A DNA stretch of 64,000 nt from Afipia massiliensis (GTDB lineage: Bacteria; Pseudomonadota; Alphaproteobacteria; Rhizobiales; Xanthobacteraceae). The position numbers and the translations under genes were made by a program. The DNA is taken from the NCBI RefSeq assembly GCF_014203115.1, contig NZ_JACHIJ010000003.1, forward strand, positions 124,001 through 188,000, written 5' to 3'. A model generated the notes under the pieces. The model was not told where the DNA came from and ran no database searches. It saw only the letters and a program-made list of their open reading frames with translations. Shown one piece after another: positions 26,584-36,644 of the stretch. The number at the start of each line of letters is the position of its first letter. Positions within the stretch are counted from its first letter, which is position 1.

Positions 26584-27405
26584 TCAATTCTGTGTGAGTC
26601 CGCCGCGCAATTGCGGAGCGTCGCTGGATGCAATCCAGTTCGTTGCTGTGATGGTCGTCGGGTTGCAGCTGTGACGCCGGAGTTCGGCGCGTGCGAACAG
26701 CTCGGCCATTTTCGGATCGTTGCCCGCGGAGAGCAGGATCAGCCGGTTCAGAGTGCAGCCGACAAAGGCGTGCTGACCGGCCAGCGTATCGGCCTGACAG
26801 GCCCAACCGCTGATCCGGACGCTCGGGGTCGCGAAGGTCTTGGCAAAGCCTAGGCAGGCCTGCTTGCCGTGCGGGGCAGCCCCGCTGAAACGGATCAGCG
26901 GGACATGGCCGAATTTGGTGTCGATGAAACCGGCCGGTTCGGTCGCGTCGGTGGCCTGTCCGGCCATCCGGGCGGCGATGTCGGCGTCAACGGCGGCGAA
27001 AGCATCGAGCTCACCGCCGGGGCGGTAAATCTCGACTTCCGCGTTGGGGGCTTGGCCGGCGGTCGCGGCCCAGCGCAAGATATCCTTGCGGCCGCCTTCC
27101 GGGTGCCGGAGGATATCGTAAGCATTTGTTCTGTCGGATAAATCCAGCTTGCTGATGGCGAAGGCCGGATGCGGGCGGCTGGCCGGTGTCCAGCCGGGGG
27201 CCGAGGGGAGCGCCGGAAGTCCGGTATTGGCCGCGACCGGCACGGCGGACACCAGATCCACCGCGATGACGGCGAGCACAGCGAGGCCGCAGACATAAGC
27301 CAGAATACGGACGGCGATCGCGCTGCATTCGTCGGCGAAGCTGCGCAACGCCGGATGAATGCCGGACGCATCCGGGAGGGGCTGATCGAGCAGGATCGGG
27401 TTCAT
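26584..27405 (-). CDS. Membrane-anchored hypothetical protein with four-Cys C-terminal domain (paralogue 2)
   Basis: A 273-residue protein with one membrane helix at about 34-56 (ILAYVCGLAVLAVIAVDLV) and a periplasmic domain. The pattern FGHV, KQACLGF, ISGWACQA, VGCTLNR and RHSC aligns with the downstream gene, so the two come from an old duplication. The conserved cysteines suggest two disulfide bonds. No known domain is recognised. It is divergent from asd. Confidence 0.72.
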   Translation of the reverse strand: MNPILLDQPLPDASGIHPALRSFADECSAIAVRILAYVCGLAVLAVIAVDLVSAVPVAANTGLPALPSAPGWTPASRPHPAFAISKLDLSDRTNAYDILRHPEGGRKDILRWAATAGQAPNAEVEIYRPGGELDAFAAVDADIAARMAGQATDATEPAGFIDTKFGHVPLIRFSGAAPHGKQACLGFAKTFATPSVRISGWACQADTLAGQHAFVGCTLNRLILLSAGNDPKMAELFARAELRRHSCNPTTITATNWIASSDAPQLRGGLTQN

Positions 27406-27614
27406 ATATGACTCGTGGCGGACGTTCTGTTCCGGTCATAAAACGGGAACGAGCTTCCGCCGTGGCCATGGTCGCAAGACCTGCCGCCACTTGACGTCCA
27501 ACCTGCCCCCGCAGTTGCTTCTGCGTTGTATTTGGGCCGTTTTTCGCATAGAAGCGCTCGCTCTTCCCTTCCGCAGGCTGCGGTGGCGAAGCATTTTTCT
27601 TCGGAGAGTCAACG

Positions 27615-28649
27615 ATGGGTTACAAGGTTGCGCTAGTTGGAGCGACCGGCAACGTGGGCCGGGAAATGCTCAACATTCTGGACGAACGCAGTTTTCCGGC
27701 TGACGAGGTGGTCGCATTGGCCTCCCGCCGCAGCATGGGCGTCGAAGTGTCCTATGGCGACCGCACCCTGAAATGCAAAGCGCTGGAGCATTACGATTTC
27801 AGCGATGTCGATATCTGCCTGATGTCGGCCGGCGGAGCTGTGTCCAAGGAATGGTCGCCGAAGATCGCAGCCGCTGGCGCTGTGGTGATCGACAATTCGT
27901 CGACGTGGCGAATGGACCCCGACGTGCCGCTGATCGTGCCTGAAGTGAACGCGGACGCTGTTGCCGGCTTCACCAAGAAGGGCATCATCGCCAATCCGAA
28001 CTGCTCGACGGCGCAACTCGTCGTCGCGCTGAAGCCATTGCACGACAAGGCAGTGATCAAGCGCGTGGTGGTCTCGACCTATCAGTCGGTGTCCGGCGCC
28101 GGCAAGGATGCGATGGACGAGTTGTTCTCGCAGACCAAGGCCGTCTACACCAACAGCGAACTGATCAATAATAAATTCCCGAAGCGTATCGCCTTCAACG
28201 TCATCCCGCAGATCGACGTGTTCATGGAGGATGGCTACACCAAGGAAGAGTGGAAGATGATGATGGAGACCAAGAAGATTCTTGATCCCAAAATCAAAAT
28301 GTCCGCGACCTGCGTGCGCGTCCCGGTGTTCGTCGGGCATTCCGAAGCCGTCAACATCGAGTTCGAAAATCCGATCTCGGAGGACGAAGCCCGCGACATC
28401 CTGCGCACCGCGCCGGGTTGTCTCGTGATCGACAAGCGCGAGCCCGGCGGTTACGTCACGCCGTACGAAGCCGCGGGTGAGGACGCCACCTACATCAGCC
28501 GTATCCGCGAGGACGCGACGGTGGAGAACGGTCTCGTGCTGTGGTGCGTGTCGGACAATCTGCGCAAGGGTGCGGCGCTGAACGCGATCCAGATCGCGGA
28601 ATGCCTCGTCAACCGCAAGCTGTTGCAGCCGAAAAAGAAAGCAGCCTGA
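27615..28649 (+). CDS. asd: Aspartate-semialdehyde dehydrogenase
   Basis: Asd reduces aspartyl phosphate to aspartate semialdehyde, the branch point to lysine/diaminopimelate, threonine and methionine. The 344-residue protein has the NADP motif GATGNVGREML at 9-19 and catalytic Cys130 in IANPNCSTAQLV. CGGAGAG precedes the ATG. The next gene follows after 33 bases. dapF, a later step of the lysine branch, is at 43.6 kb. Confidence 0.96.
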   Translation: MGYKVALVGATGNVGREMLNILDERSFPADEVVALASRRSMGVEVSYGDRTLKCKALEHYDFSDVDICLMSAGGAVSKEWSPKIAAAGAVVIDNSSTWRMDPDVPLIVPEVNADAVAGFTKKGIIANPNCSTAQLVVALKPLHDKAVIKRVVVSTYQSVSGAGKDAMDELFSQTKAVYTNSELINNKFPKRIAFNVIPQIDVFMEDGYTKEEWKMMMETKKILDPKIKMSATCVRVPVFVGHSEAVNIEFENPISEDEARDILRTAPGCLVIDKREPGGYVTPYEAAGEDATYISRIREDATVENGLVLWCVSDNLRKGAALNAIQIAECLVNRKLLQPKKKAA

Positions 28650-28682
28650 GCAGCACTTCAGGACACGGGGGCCGGGACCAGG

Positions 28683-29264
28683 ATGACGAACGAGCCATCT
28701 GAGCACCGGCCCGCCACTGCCGAGTATGCGCCCAATCCCGCGCTCAAGCGCGGCGAGAAGGCGTTTGAGACCGTGCTGTTCAACAGCCGCTGGCTGATGG
28801 CGCCGTTCTATCTCGGGCTCGTCGTCAGCCTCGTTGTGCTGCTGTTCAAGTTCGTCCTGCTGCTGGTCGAGTTCGTACTGCACGCGCCGGCGGCGAAGGA
28901 ATCCGACATCATTCTCGGTGTGCTGTCGCTGATCGACGTGTCGCTCACCGGCAATCTCATTCTGATCGTGGTGTTCTCGGGGTACGAGAATTTCGTTTCG
29001 CGGATCGATCCGCGCGGCCATCCCGACTGGCCGGAATGGATGACCAAGGTTGATTTCGCCGGGCTGAAGCAGAAATTGCTCGCGTCGATCGTCGCGATTT
29101 CAGCAATACAGGTGCTGAAAGCCTTCATGAACATCGATGTGGCGTTCGACGCCCAGAAGCTCGGCTGGCTCGCCGGCATCCATCTTGTATTCGTCGTCTC
29201 GACGCTGCTGATCGTGTGGTCGGACAAGCTCGGCGGTCACGGCGCTGCGGACAAGGCCCACTAG
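28683..29264 (+). CDS. TIGR00645/YqhA-family inner membrane protein
   Basis: A 193-residue protein with four hydrophobic helices. FNSRWLMAPFYLGLVVSLV near residue 37 and the central LTGNLILIVVFSGYENFVS are hallmarks of the YqhA family (UPF0114). The function is unknown. It sits 33 bases after asd in the same direction and is likely co-transcribed. Confidence 0.88.
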   Translation: MTNEPSEHRPATAEYAPNPALKRGEKAFETVLFNSRWLMAPFYLGLVVSLVVLLFKFVLLLVEFVLHAPAAKESDIILGVLSLIDVSLTGNLILIVVFSGYENFVSRIDPRGHPDWPEWMTKVDFAGLKQKLLASIVAISAIQVLKAFMNIDVAFDAQKLGWLAGIHLVFVVSTLLIVWSDKLGGHGAADKAH

Positions 29265-29310
29265 CGCTTCTTCCGCCGAACGGACTTGCCGCCCGAATGC
29301 GCGTCCAGCT

Positions 29311-29970
29311 TTATGTCTGGGACGCTAGGGCGCTTTGATAGACGCGGCTGAATTCGTTGGTCGACTGATCGACGATGGACAGTGAGCCTTCGGCGACGCC
29401 GAAATAGGCGCCGTGCAACTGCAGTTCGCCGCTTCCGACGCGATTCTTCACGAACGGAAACGTCATCAGGTTTTCGAGGCTGCGCAGAATCGCGGCCTTC
29501 TCGATCCGCGTCACGAACTGCTGCATGGTTTCGTGGTCGCGCTGCGCGACCTTCTCGCCCGGCTTGACGAACATCGACATCCATTTGCCGATGAAGTCGC
29601 CCGGCGACAGCGGCGCGCTGTCGTCGACGAAGGCGCGAATGCCGCCGCATTGCGCGTGCCCGAGCACGACGATGTGTTTTATTTTCAGGACCTGAATCGC
29701 ATATTCCAGCGCCGCCGAGACGCCGTGCGCGTTCCCGTCTGGCTGGAAGACGGGCACCAGGTTGGCGACGTTGCGCACGACGAACAATTCGCCCGGCCCG
29801 GCGTCGAAGATCACTTCCGGCGACACACGGGAATCGCAGCAGCCGATCACCATGACTTCGGGGGATTGGCCGATTTGCGACAGTTCGCGGTAGCGCGACT
29901 GTTCGGTGGGCAGGCGCTGGGTGACGAAGGTCTGGTAGCCGGTGAGCAGGTGTTCGGGAAAGGGTGACAT
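29311..29970 (-). CDS. Beta-class carbonic anhydrase
   Basis: The enzyme interconverts carbon dioxide and bicarbonate. The 219-residue protein has zinc ligands Cys44, His105 and Cys108, and the Asp46/Arg48 dyad in CCDSR, followed by VVRNVANLV and GHAQCGGIRAF, all typical of beta-CA. The ATG at 29970 has a GAGG site. It stands alone on the minus strand, convergent with the YqhA-type gene. Confidence 0.95.
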   Translation of the reverse strand: MSPFPEHLLTGYQTFVTQRLPTEQSRYRELSQIGQSPEVMVIGCCDSRVSPEVIFDAGPGELFVVRNVANLVPVFQPDGNAHGVSAALEYAIQVLKIKHIVVLGHAQCGGIRAFVDDSAPLSPGDFIGKWMSMFVKPGEKVAQRDHETMQQFVTRIEKAAILRSLENLMTFPFVKNRVGSGELQLHGAYFGVAEGSLSIVDQSTNEFSRVYQSALASQT

Positions 29971-29994
29971 GGGAGGCCTCGCAAATTCTTTCCT

Positions 29995-30064
29995 GTGTCC
30001 TTTGAATCCGAAGGACGCGACGGAACGTGCCGCAAAAACCAGCGAGCTTCGGATTCAGGACACC
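29995..30064. repeat. Inverted repeat, family F copy 1
   Basis: GTGTCCTTTGAATCCGAAG and CTTCGGATTCAGGACACC are inverted arms around about 30 bases. A second copy with the same arm sequence lies at 35957-36029. Confidence 0.8.
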
Positions 30065-30155
30065 GGTTGGCTAACCTAGGAGCGCCGCCGGAACAAGTCT
30101 TTCGGCGGCAGGGCCGAAGTGCTACTCAGGCTGCTTCCCCAATGGAAACCCAGCC

Positions 30156-31037
30156 ATGATCCGTCCGCGCCGCAGTGTCTTGTTCATGCCGGGTTCGAAT
30201 GCACGGGCGCTCGACAAGGCGCGGAACCTGCCCTCCGACGGCGTTATTCTGGACCTTGAGGATTCCGTCGCGCCCGACGCCAAGCCGATGGCCCGCGGCC
30301 AGATCGCGGACGCCGTCGCCGCGAAGGGCTTCGGCAAGCGGGAGATCATCATCCGCATCAACAACCTGGAATCGCCGTGGTGGCAGGACGATCTGGCGAT
30401 GGCCGCCGCCGCGCAGCCGGACGGAATTCTGGTGCCGAAAATCTCGAGCCCCGATGATGTGAAAAAGCTGGAGGAGCGGCTGCGCGCGCTCAAGGCCGCT
30501 CCGGCAATTTCCCTCTGGGCCATGATCGAGAGCCCGATCGCGGTTCTCTCCGCACAGCAGATCGCGGCTACGGCGCGCGAAGGCGACAAGCGGCTGGCTG
30601 GCTTCATCATGGGGCCGAACGACATCGCGCGCGAAACACGGATGCGGATGCTGCCGGGACGCGCGGCGATGCTGCCGCTGTTTACCCATTGCATCGTGGC
30701 CGCGCGGGCCGCGGGCATCGAGATTCTCGACGGTCCCTATAACGACATCAGCGACGTCGCGGGTTTCGCGAAGGAGTGCGCGCAGGGCCGCGACATGGGT
30801 TTCGACGGCAAGACGCTGATTCACCCGGGACAGATCGATGCGGCCAACGCGGCCTACACGCCGCCCGCCGAGGAGATCGCCCGCGCGCGCAAGATCATGG
30901 GCGTGTTCGATCTGCCGGAGAACGCGAACAAGGGCGTGGTTCAGCTCGACGGCCAGATGGTCGAGCGGCTGCATGTCGAAATGGCCAAGCGGACCATTGC
31001 GATCGCCGATGCGATCGCGGCCTTGAAGGTGAGTTGA
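30156..31037 (+). CDS. HpcH/HpaI aldolase/citrate lyase-type CoA ester lyase (CitE/malyl-CoA lyase-like)
   Basis: A TIM-barrel enzyme of 293 residues. RRSVLFMPGSNARALDKA at 5-22 and ILDLEDSV at 31-38 are the conserved CoA-lyase start; WAMIESP, GPNDIARE and GFDGKTLIHPGQI follow in family order, including the metal-binding Glu and Asp. The family cleaves or hydrolyses malyl-CoA, citramalyl-CoA or citryl-CoA. No other citrate lyase subunits are present, so a stand-alone malyl/citramalyl-CoA lyase or thioesterase is more likely. The GGAAA site before the ATG is weak. Confidence 0.85.
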   Translation: MIRPRRSVLFMPGSNARALDKARNLPSDGVILDLEDSVAPDAKPMARGQIADAVAAKGFGKREIIIRINNLESPWWQDDLAMAAAAQPDGILVPKISSPDDVKKLEERLRALKAAPAISLWAMIESPIAVLSAQQIAATAREGDKRLAGFIMGPNDIARETRMRMLPGRAAMLPLFTHCIVAARAAGIEILDGPYNDISDVAGFAKECAQGRDMGFDGKTLIHPGQIDAANAAYTPPAEEIARARKIMGVFDLPENANKGVVQLDGQMVERLHVEMAKRTIAIADAIAALKVS

Positions 31038-31049
31038 GATAACGCTGCT

Positions 31050-31136
31050 CGTCATGCCCGGGCTTGTCCCGGGCATCCACGTCTATCTGTTTTAGAAGCC
31101 GAAGACGTAGATGGCCGGGACAAGCCCGGCCATGAC
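31050..31136. repeat. Dispersed palindromic repeat, family A copy 2
   Basis: It has the same arms as the copy at 5017: CGTCATGCCCGGGCTTGTCC on the left and GGCCGGGACAAGCCCGGCCA on the right, with an about 30-base centre. It lies between the convergent CoA lyase and leuD genes. Confidence 0.87.
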
Positions 31137-31158
31137 ATAGTTTATCAATTCGGTTGAA

Positions 31159-31764
31159 TCACAGCCACGGACGTTCGGTTTTTTCCTTTGCCTCGAACAC
31201 GTCGATCGACTTGCCCTTCTCCATCGTCAGGCCAATGTCGTCGAGACCGTTCAGCATGCAGTGCTTGCGGAACGGATCGAGGTCGAACTTGATCGTGCCG
31301 CCGTCGGGACCGCGGATTTCCTGCTTTTCAAGATCGATGGTCAGCGTGGCGTTGGCGCCGCGATCCGCATCGTCGAACAGCTTGTCGAGTTCGTCCTGCG
31401 AGACGCGGATCGGCAGGATCCCGTTCTTGAAGCAGTTGTTGTAGAAAATGTCGCCGAACGAGGTCGAGATGATGCAGCGGATGCCGAAATCTCCCAGCGC
31501 CCATGGCGCGTGCTCGCGGCTCGAGCCGCAGCCGAAGTTGTCGCCGGCCACGAGAATCTTGGCGTTGCGATAGGACGGCTTGTTGAGGACGAAATCCGGG
31601 TTCTCGCTGCCATCGTCCTTGTAGCGCTGCTCGGAAAACAGTCCCTTGCCGAGGCCGGTGCGCTTGATGGTCTTGAGATACTGCTTCGGGATGATCATGT
31701 CGGTATCGACATTGATGATCTTCAGCGGTGCCGCGACGCCTTCGAGGGTCGTAAACTTGTCCAT
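31159..31764 (-). CDS. leuD: 3-isopropylmalate dehydratase small subunit
   Basis: LeuD pairs with LeuC to isomerise 2- to 3-isopropylmalate. The 201-residue length is standard. [19 protein letters not shown] near the start and [15 protein letters not shown] (about 74-88) are diagnostic. The ATG at 31764 was chosen because it has GGGAA upstream and gives the family N-terminus [11 protein letters not shown]; a longer open frame to 31824 is unlikely. leuC is 2.7 kb away on the same strand, with unrelated genes between. Confidence 0.95.
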   Translation of the reverse strand: MDKFTTLEGVAAPLKIINVDTDMIIPKQYLKTIKRTGLGKGLFSEQRYKDDGSENPDFVLNKPSYRNAKILVAGDNFGCGSSREHAPWALGDFGIRCIISTSFGDIFYNNCFKNGILPIRVSQDELDKLFDDADRGANATLTIDLEKQEIRGPDGGTIKFDLDPFRKHCMLNGLDDIGLTMEKGKSIDVFEAKEKTERPWL

Positions 31765-31850
31765 GATGTTCCCGTGAACCGGATGTAATTCGAGCTGTTC
31801 TAAATATACCATGACTGCCGTCAAGGCTATGCACTGAGGGAGGACACATC

Positions 31851-32156
31851 ATGAACGCCATGCACGGTTGTTCCTTGCCGAAAGCACTTCTTTTGGCGGT
31901 GGGTATCGTCATGCTGATGCCGCCCGGCAGCGCCCAGGCCGAGATGTGGTGCCGAAGGGATTTCGATCGCAACAATCCGGTCTGTGTGTTCAGCAGCGCG
32001 CGGGACTGTGTCAGAGCCGCAGGCATCATGGGCGGCGTTTGCGAGCGCGAGCCGCTGGGCCGTGCCAGCGCAGCGAAACCATGCAAGCCGTCGCACGAGG
32101 CAGGAACGGCCAGGAAACGCCGTCCTGCGGATACCGCGGCCTGCGACGCCTCCTGA
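31851..32156 (+). CDS. Small secreted DUF3551-like protein
   Basis: A 101-residue protein with a signal peptide (ALLLAVGIVMLMPPGSAQA). The mature start EMWCRRDFDRNNPVCVF..CVRAAGIMGGVCE resembles the DUF3551 pattern of small Cys-containing secreted proteins common in Bradyrhizobium relatives. GGGAGGA precedes the ATG. Function unknown. It is divergent from leuD. Confidence 0.68.
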   Translation: MNAMHGCSLPKALLLAVGIVMLMPPGSAQAEMWCRRDFDRNNPVCVFSSARDCVRAAGIMGGVCEREPLGRASAAKPCKPSHEAGTARKRRPADTAACDAS

Positions 32157-32207
32157 GAGAGGCATGATCCCGTCGAAAGCCGGTTTCCGCATGCCGGGAC
32201 CAGGCAC

Positions 32208-32606
32208 TTAAGTCACCGAGGCCTCGATCGTTTCCATGTCGTCGTCGGACAATCCGAAATGGTGCCCGATCTCGTGCACCAGAACATGGGTGATGATGTT
32301 GCCCAGCGTCTCGTCGTGCTCCGCCCAGTAATCGAGGATCGGGCGGCGATAGAGCCAGACCATGTTCGGCATCGGGGCCACGTCGCCGCTGGAGCGGAAC
32401 GGCAGGCCGACGCCCTGAAACAGCCCGAGCAGGTCGAATTCGCTCTGGGCCTTCATTTCCTCGAGCACTTCGTCCGAGGGGAAATCATCGATCTGGATGA
32501 TGACGCCCTCGCACAGCGCGCGGAAATGTTTCGGCAGCCGCGCGAACGCGTCATGCGCGATGGCTTCCATGTCGGCAAGGCTGGGGGATTTCGCGGTTGG
32601 CCACAT
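32208..32606 (-). CDS. Metallopeptidase family protein (zincin-like, PF06262 type)
   Basis: A compact 132-residue zincin-like protein. The zinc motif HEIGHHFGLSDDDM at 111-124 supplies His111, Glu112, His115 and a downstream Asp121, as in the MMP/DUF1025 family. The N-terminal half with VIIQIDDFP and LLGLFQGVGLPFRS is also family-like. These small proteins are predicted cytoplasmic peptidases of unknown substrate. The length is normal. Confidence 0.88.
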   Translation of the reverse strand: MWPTAKSPSLADMEAIAHDAFARLPKHFRALCEGVIIQIDDFPSDEVLEEMKAQSEFDLLGLFQGVGLPFRSSGDVAPMPNMVWLYRRPILDYWAEHDETLGNIITHVLVHEIGHHFGLSDDDMETIEASVT

Positions 32607-32761
32607 CGGTCTTGTTTAGAAGGCTTGGCCGCCGGGGCCAAGGGGGCGGGGGATCAAGGAACGACGGGACGCCGCCGTGCCGGAGACACGCCTGTTGACG
32701 CGCGCGTCCTGATCGGAGACTTTGCCGCCCGTCGATTGGAAAGAGTACGGGACGGCGCTTC

Positions 32762-33085
32762 ATGATGCGGGCAGGGACTTCGGCCATTCTCTCCGGTCTC
32801 TTGGGCCTTTTCGCAGGGCTGGTTGTTATGGCTCTTCCAGCGAGCGCGCAGGCGCAATCGACGGCGACTCACGTCAAGACCAGTGGTCACGGGCTCACGG
32901 CAGACGAATTTTCTGCGCAGAGCCGCGAGGTCGTTCGGCGCACACCACGCCGCGTTCGGATTTATCGCGGTTCGACCTATCCCGGCCCGAATTCCAAGCG
33001 CGTCTGCAACGCCTACTACGAGCAGGAATACCGCCCGAGCGGAACGGTGATCGTGCCGCGCATGAACTGCTACTGGAGCGGCTAA
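32762..33085 (+). CDS. Small secreted hypothetical protein
   Basis: A 107-residue protein with a signal peptide ending near SAQAQ (about 32). The C-terminal part, YPGPNSKRVCNAYYEQEYRP then SGTVIVPRMNCYW, has two cysteines likely to form one disulfide and resembles small periplasmic proteins frequent in this bacterial family. Function unknown. The start is ATG 32762 or the adjacent ATG 32765. Confidence 0.65.
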   Translation: MMRAGTSAILSGLLGLFAGLVVMALPASAQAQSTATHVKTSGHGLTADEFSAQSREVVRRTPRRVRIYRGSTYPGPNSKRVCNAYYEQEYRPSGTVIVPRMNCYWSG

Positions 33086-33435
33086 CGCGCTTCAGTTTTC
33101 CACGCGCGCCGATTGTGCTGACGGCGATAACCACAGCGCATCATCCATCGGCGACGACTGTCACCGCAATTTATCGGAAAGCTTTGCCGCTGCGGCACCG
33201 CGAACGGCGGTCGCTTGCGCGACCATGGCGATACCTTGTGCTGACGAAATTGTGAAACGGCGCGCCGACTGGTTTTCCCGCGCACGCCGCGTGCCTGCCA
33301 ATGCGTTCATCAATGCGGCACGGACATTCAGGACGCATTCACGTCGCTCTTCCTAGCCTGACCTCAACGTATTCAGGTGAAGGTAATGCGATGCGCCGGA
33401 ATTCGTTTGAGATCTGCACATCAAGGAGACTGTTC
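33086..33435. other. Intergenic region before the His-rich protein gene
   Basis: About 350 bases with no supported gene. Frames here lack ribosome sites and protein-like composition. It probably contains the promoter of the His-rich protein gene; no clear -35/-10 pair or repeat was seen. Confidence 0.5.
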
Positions 33436-33750
33436 ATGAAGATGAATATCAGAACCATGTTTGGACTTGCGGCCATCGCCGGCCTGCTGGCGGTCGCAGT
33501 GCCGGGCGATCGCGCTCAGGCGATGTCGCTGATTAACCCGGGCACCAGTTCGGCGGCGAAACAGGCCTCCGAGACCATGACGACGGATGTGCACTGGCGC
33601 CGGCATCATCATCACGGGCACCGCCATCACGGCTGGCATCGTCCTCATGGTTGGCACGGACACCACGGCTGGCACCGGCGGCATCATGGCTGGCACGGAC
33701 ACCATGGTGGGCACGGGCATCGCCACTGGTATCGCCGCCACTGGTCCTGA
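33436..33750 (+). CDS. Secreted His/Gly/Trp-rich low-complexity protein
   Basis: A 104-residue product. A signal peptide covers about 1-29 (FGLAAIAGLLAVAVPGDRAQA). After a short linker the C-terminal half is built of HGWH/HHG/RHH units with over 20 histidines, suited to metal binding. AAGGAG precedes the ATG at 33436; an upstream in-frame start exists at 33301 without a ribosome site. Such proteins are common near metal or stress genes, but nothing adjacent confirms that here. Confidence 0.75.
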   Translation: MKMNIRTMFGLAAIAGLLAVAVPGDRAQAMSLINPGTSSAAKQASETMTTDVHWRRHHHHGHRHHGWHRPHGWHGHHGWHRRHHGWHGHHGGHGHRHWYRRHWS

Positions 33751-33966
33751 TTGACGCTTCGGCCGGAGCAGCAGCATGATCAGGCACGGTGACGATTGAT
33801 GTCATGATCTTGCTGCAAACCCGACGTCAATCTCGGTCCAGGCGAGGCCGCGTTGGCGGCTTCGTCCGGGTCGCGCGTCAGCCGGCGCCGTTAAGACGAA
33901 ATGAAACGGAAATCGGCAATGCGCGTTATCTTCAATGTGTCGAGCAACGATCGGAGGAGAACTGCA

Positions 33967-34356
33967 ATGAGAAAGCTTGTGGGAGTCGCGGCCGTCGCTG
34001 CCGCTCTTTCATTGGCCGGCTGGATGACGCTCGTACCCGCGAGCGCCGCGCCGCCGGTCTCGCCTGGCCATGATGCGCGACTGGCGGATGAAGCCAAGCC
34101 GACGGATGTGAGCTCACGCCGCCGCTACTACCGGCGCTACGGCCACTATTATGGCCCGCGCTATTACCGGCCGTATTATCGCCCCTACTACCGGCCGTAT
34201 TACGGCTATGGGTATGGCTATCGTCCGTACTACCGTCCCTATTATCGGCCGGCCTACTATCGGCCCTATGGCTACGGCTATCCGTACGGAGGATATGGCT
34301 ATGGTCGTGGTTATGGCTACGGCGGTCCCCGTTTCAGCATCGGCTTCGGCTGGTAA
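33967..34356 (+). CDS. Secreted Tyr/Arg/Pro/Gly-rich repeat protein
   Basis: A 129-residue product with a signal peptide (VGVAAVAAALSLAGWMTLV then PASAA). From about residue 45 it consists of YYRPYYRPYY units followed by GYGYPYGGYGYGRGYGYGG, ending in FSIGFGW. The aromatic terminal residue resembles outer-membrane or surface proteins, but no barrel is evident. GGAGGAG precedes the ATG at 33967. It lies 216 bases after the His-rich gene in the same direction, and both have strong ribosome sites. Confidence 0.78.
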   Translation: MRKLVGVAAVAAALSLAGWMTLVPASAAPPVSPGHDARLADEAKPTDVSSRRRYYRRYGHYYGPRYYRPYYRPYYRPYYGYGYGYRPYYRPYYRPAYYRPYGYGYPYGGYGYGRGYGYGGPRFSIGFGW

Positions 34357-34376
34357 TCCGGACAAGACGCAAAAAG

Positions 34377-34406
34377 AAACAGGCGCCCGAAAGGACGCCT
34401 GTTTTT
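34377..34406. terminator. Rho-independent terminator after the Tyr-rich protein gene
   Basis: AAACAGGCG pairs with CGCCTGTTT around a 10-base loop and is followed by further T residues. It sits between this gene and the convergent leuC. Confidence 0.85.
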
Positions 34407-34437
34407 TGTTTGATCGATCGTTATCGCTGCGGCTGGT

Positions 34438-35850
<1,413 letters not shown>

Positions 35851-35956
35851 TTTCGTCGTCCGATTTAACTGCCCGGATGGGTGTTTAGGGGCCTTCAGGC
35901 CGCCGGTAGCACAGGCGGCCTTTTTACTCGCTTAACTTTCAAGGGGAAAGTATCCT

Positions 35957-36029
35957 GGTGTCCTGAATCCGAAGTTCGCCCTCATTTTACAGGGCGCTCC
36001 ATAGCGAACTTCGGATTCAAAAGGACACC
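35957..36029. repeat. Inverted repeat, family F copy 2
   Basis: GTGTCCTGAATCCGAAG then TTCGC, and GCGAACTTCGGATTC then AAAAGGACACC, form long arms with a small bulge. It is related to 29995-30064 and lies in the promoter-side gap of leuC. Confidence 0.85.
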
Positions 36030-36043
36030 AGCAATTATAGATT

Positions 36044-36120
36044 CTAGTGTGGCTTTGGTTCGCAAGTCCGCAGATGACCGAGCTGCGGAAATGATGCGGA
36101 CTTGCGAACCGCCACACTAG
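36044..36120. repeat. Large inverted repeat (family G)
   Basis: The arms CTAGTGTGGC + GGTTCGCAAGTCCGCA and their reverse complement at 36095-36120 pair over 26 bases with a 3-base bulge. CTAG at both ends makes it look like a miniature element with terminal inverted repeats. Confidence 0.8.
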
Positions 36121-36149
36121 GCAGATAATAGCTTACGCAGGATGGCACA

Positions 36150-36563
36150 ATGTCTCCACGCCCGCCGGTTGCACCGTATCTGACCGTTTCGCCAGCCGCC
36201 GGCGCGATTGCCTTCTACACCGCCGCTTTCGACGCCAAACAGAAGGCGCTGATGCCGGCGATGGACGGGTTGCGCATTCTGCACTGCGAACTCGAGATCA
36301 ACGGCGGCGCGCTGTTTCTGTCCGACGCGTTTCCTGAATTCGGCACCGCACGCACACCACTGCCGGGGGAACCGGTGACGATGTCGATCAGCCTCGAGTT
36401 CGGAACGGGTGAACAGGTCGACGAGGTGTTTACGCGCGCCACCAAATTAGGGGCGAAAGGCGAGGTCACGCCGACCTACTCGTTCTGGGGCACGCGGACT
36501 GCGATCGTGCGCGACCCGTTCGGCCATCGCTGGATCATGAACGGGCCGCTGAAGCAGAAATAG
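36150..36563 (+). CDS. VOC family protein (PhnB-like glyoxalase/bleomycin resistance fold)
   Basis: A 137-residue VOC-fold protein. PYLTVSPAAGAIAFYTAAF near the start, LFLSDAFPEFG, and RDPFGHRWIMNGP at the end are characteristic of the PhnB/YjdN-like branch. Metal residues are incomplete, so catalysis is uncertain. AGGA precedes the ATG at 36150. Function unknown. Confidence 0.82.
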   Translation: MSPRPPVAPYLTVSPAAGAIAFYTAAFDAKQKALMPAMDGLRILHCELEINGGALFLSDAFPEFGTARTPLPGEPVTMSISLEFGTGEQVDEVFTRATKLGAKGEVTPTYSFWGTRTAIVRDPFGHRWIMNGPLKQK

Positions 36564-36590
36564 GCGCTGCCGAACCCGATTCAGACAACA

Positions 36591-36619
36591 AAAAAGCGCG
36601 GCGATGAGCCGCGCTTTTT
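36591..36619. terminator. Bidirectional rho-independent terminator
   Basis: AAAAAGCGCGGC and GCCGCGCTTTTT pair perfectly around GATGA, between the VOC gene and the convergent rplS. Confidence 0.93.
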
Positions 36620-36644
36620 ACGTAGTTCATCAAGCGCTGCGCGA

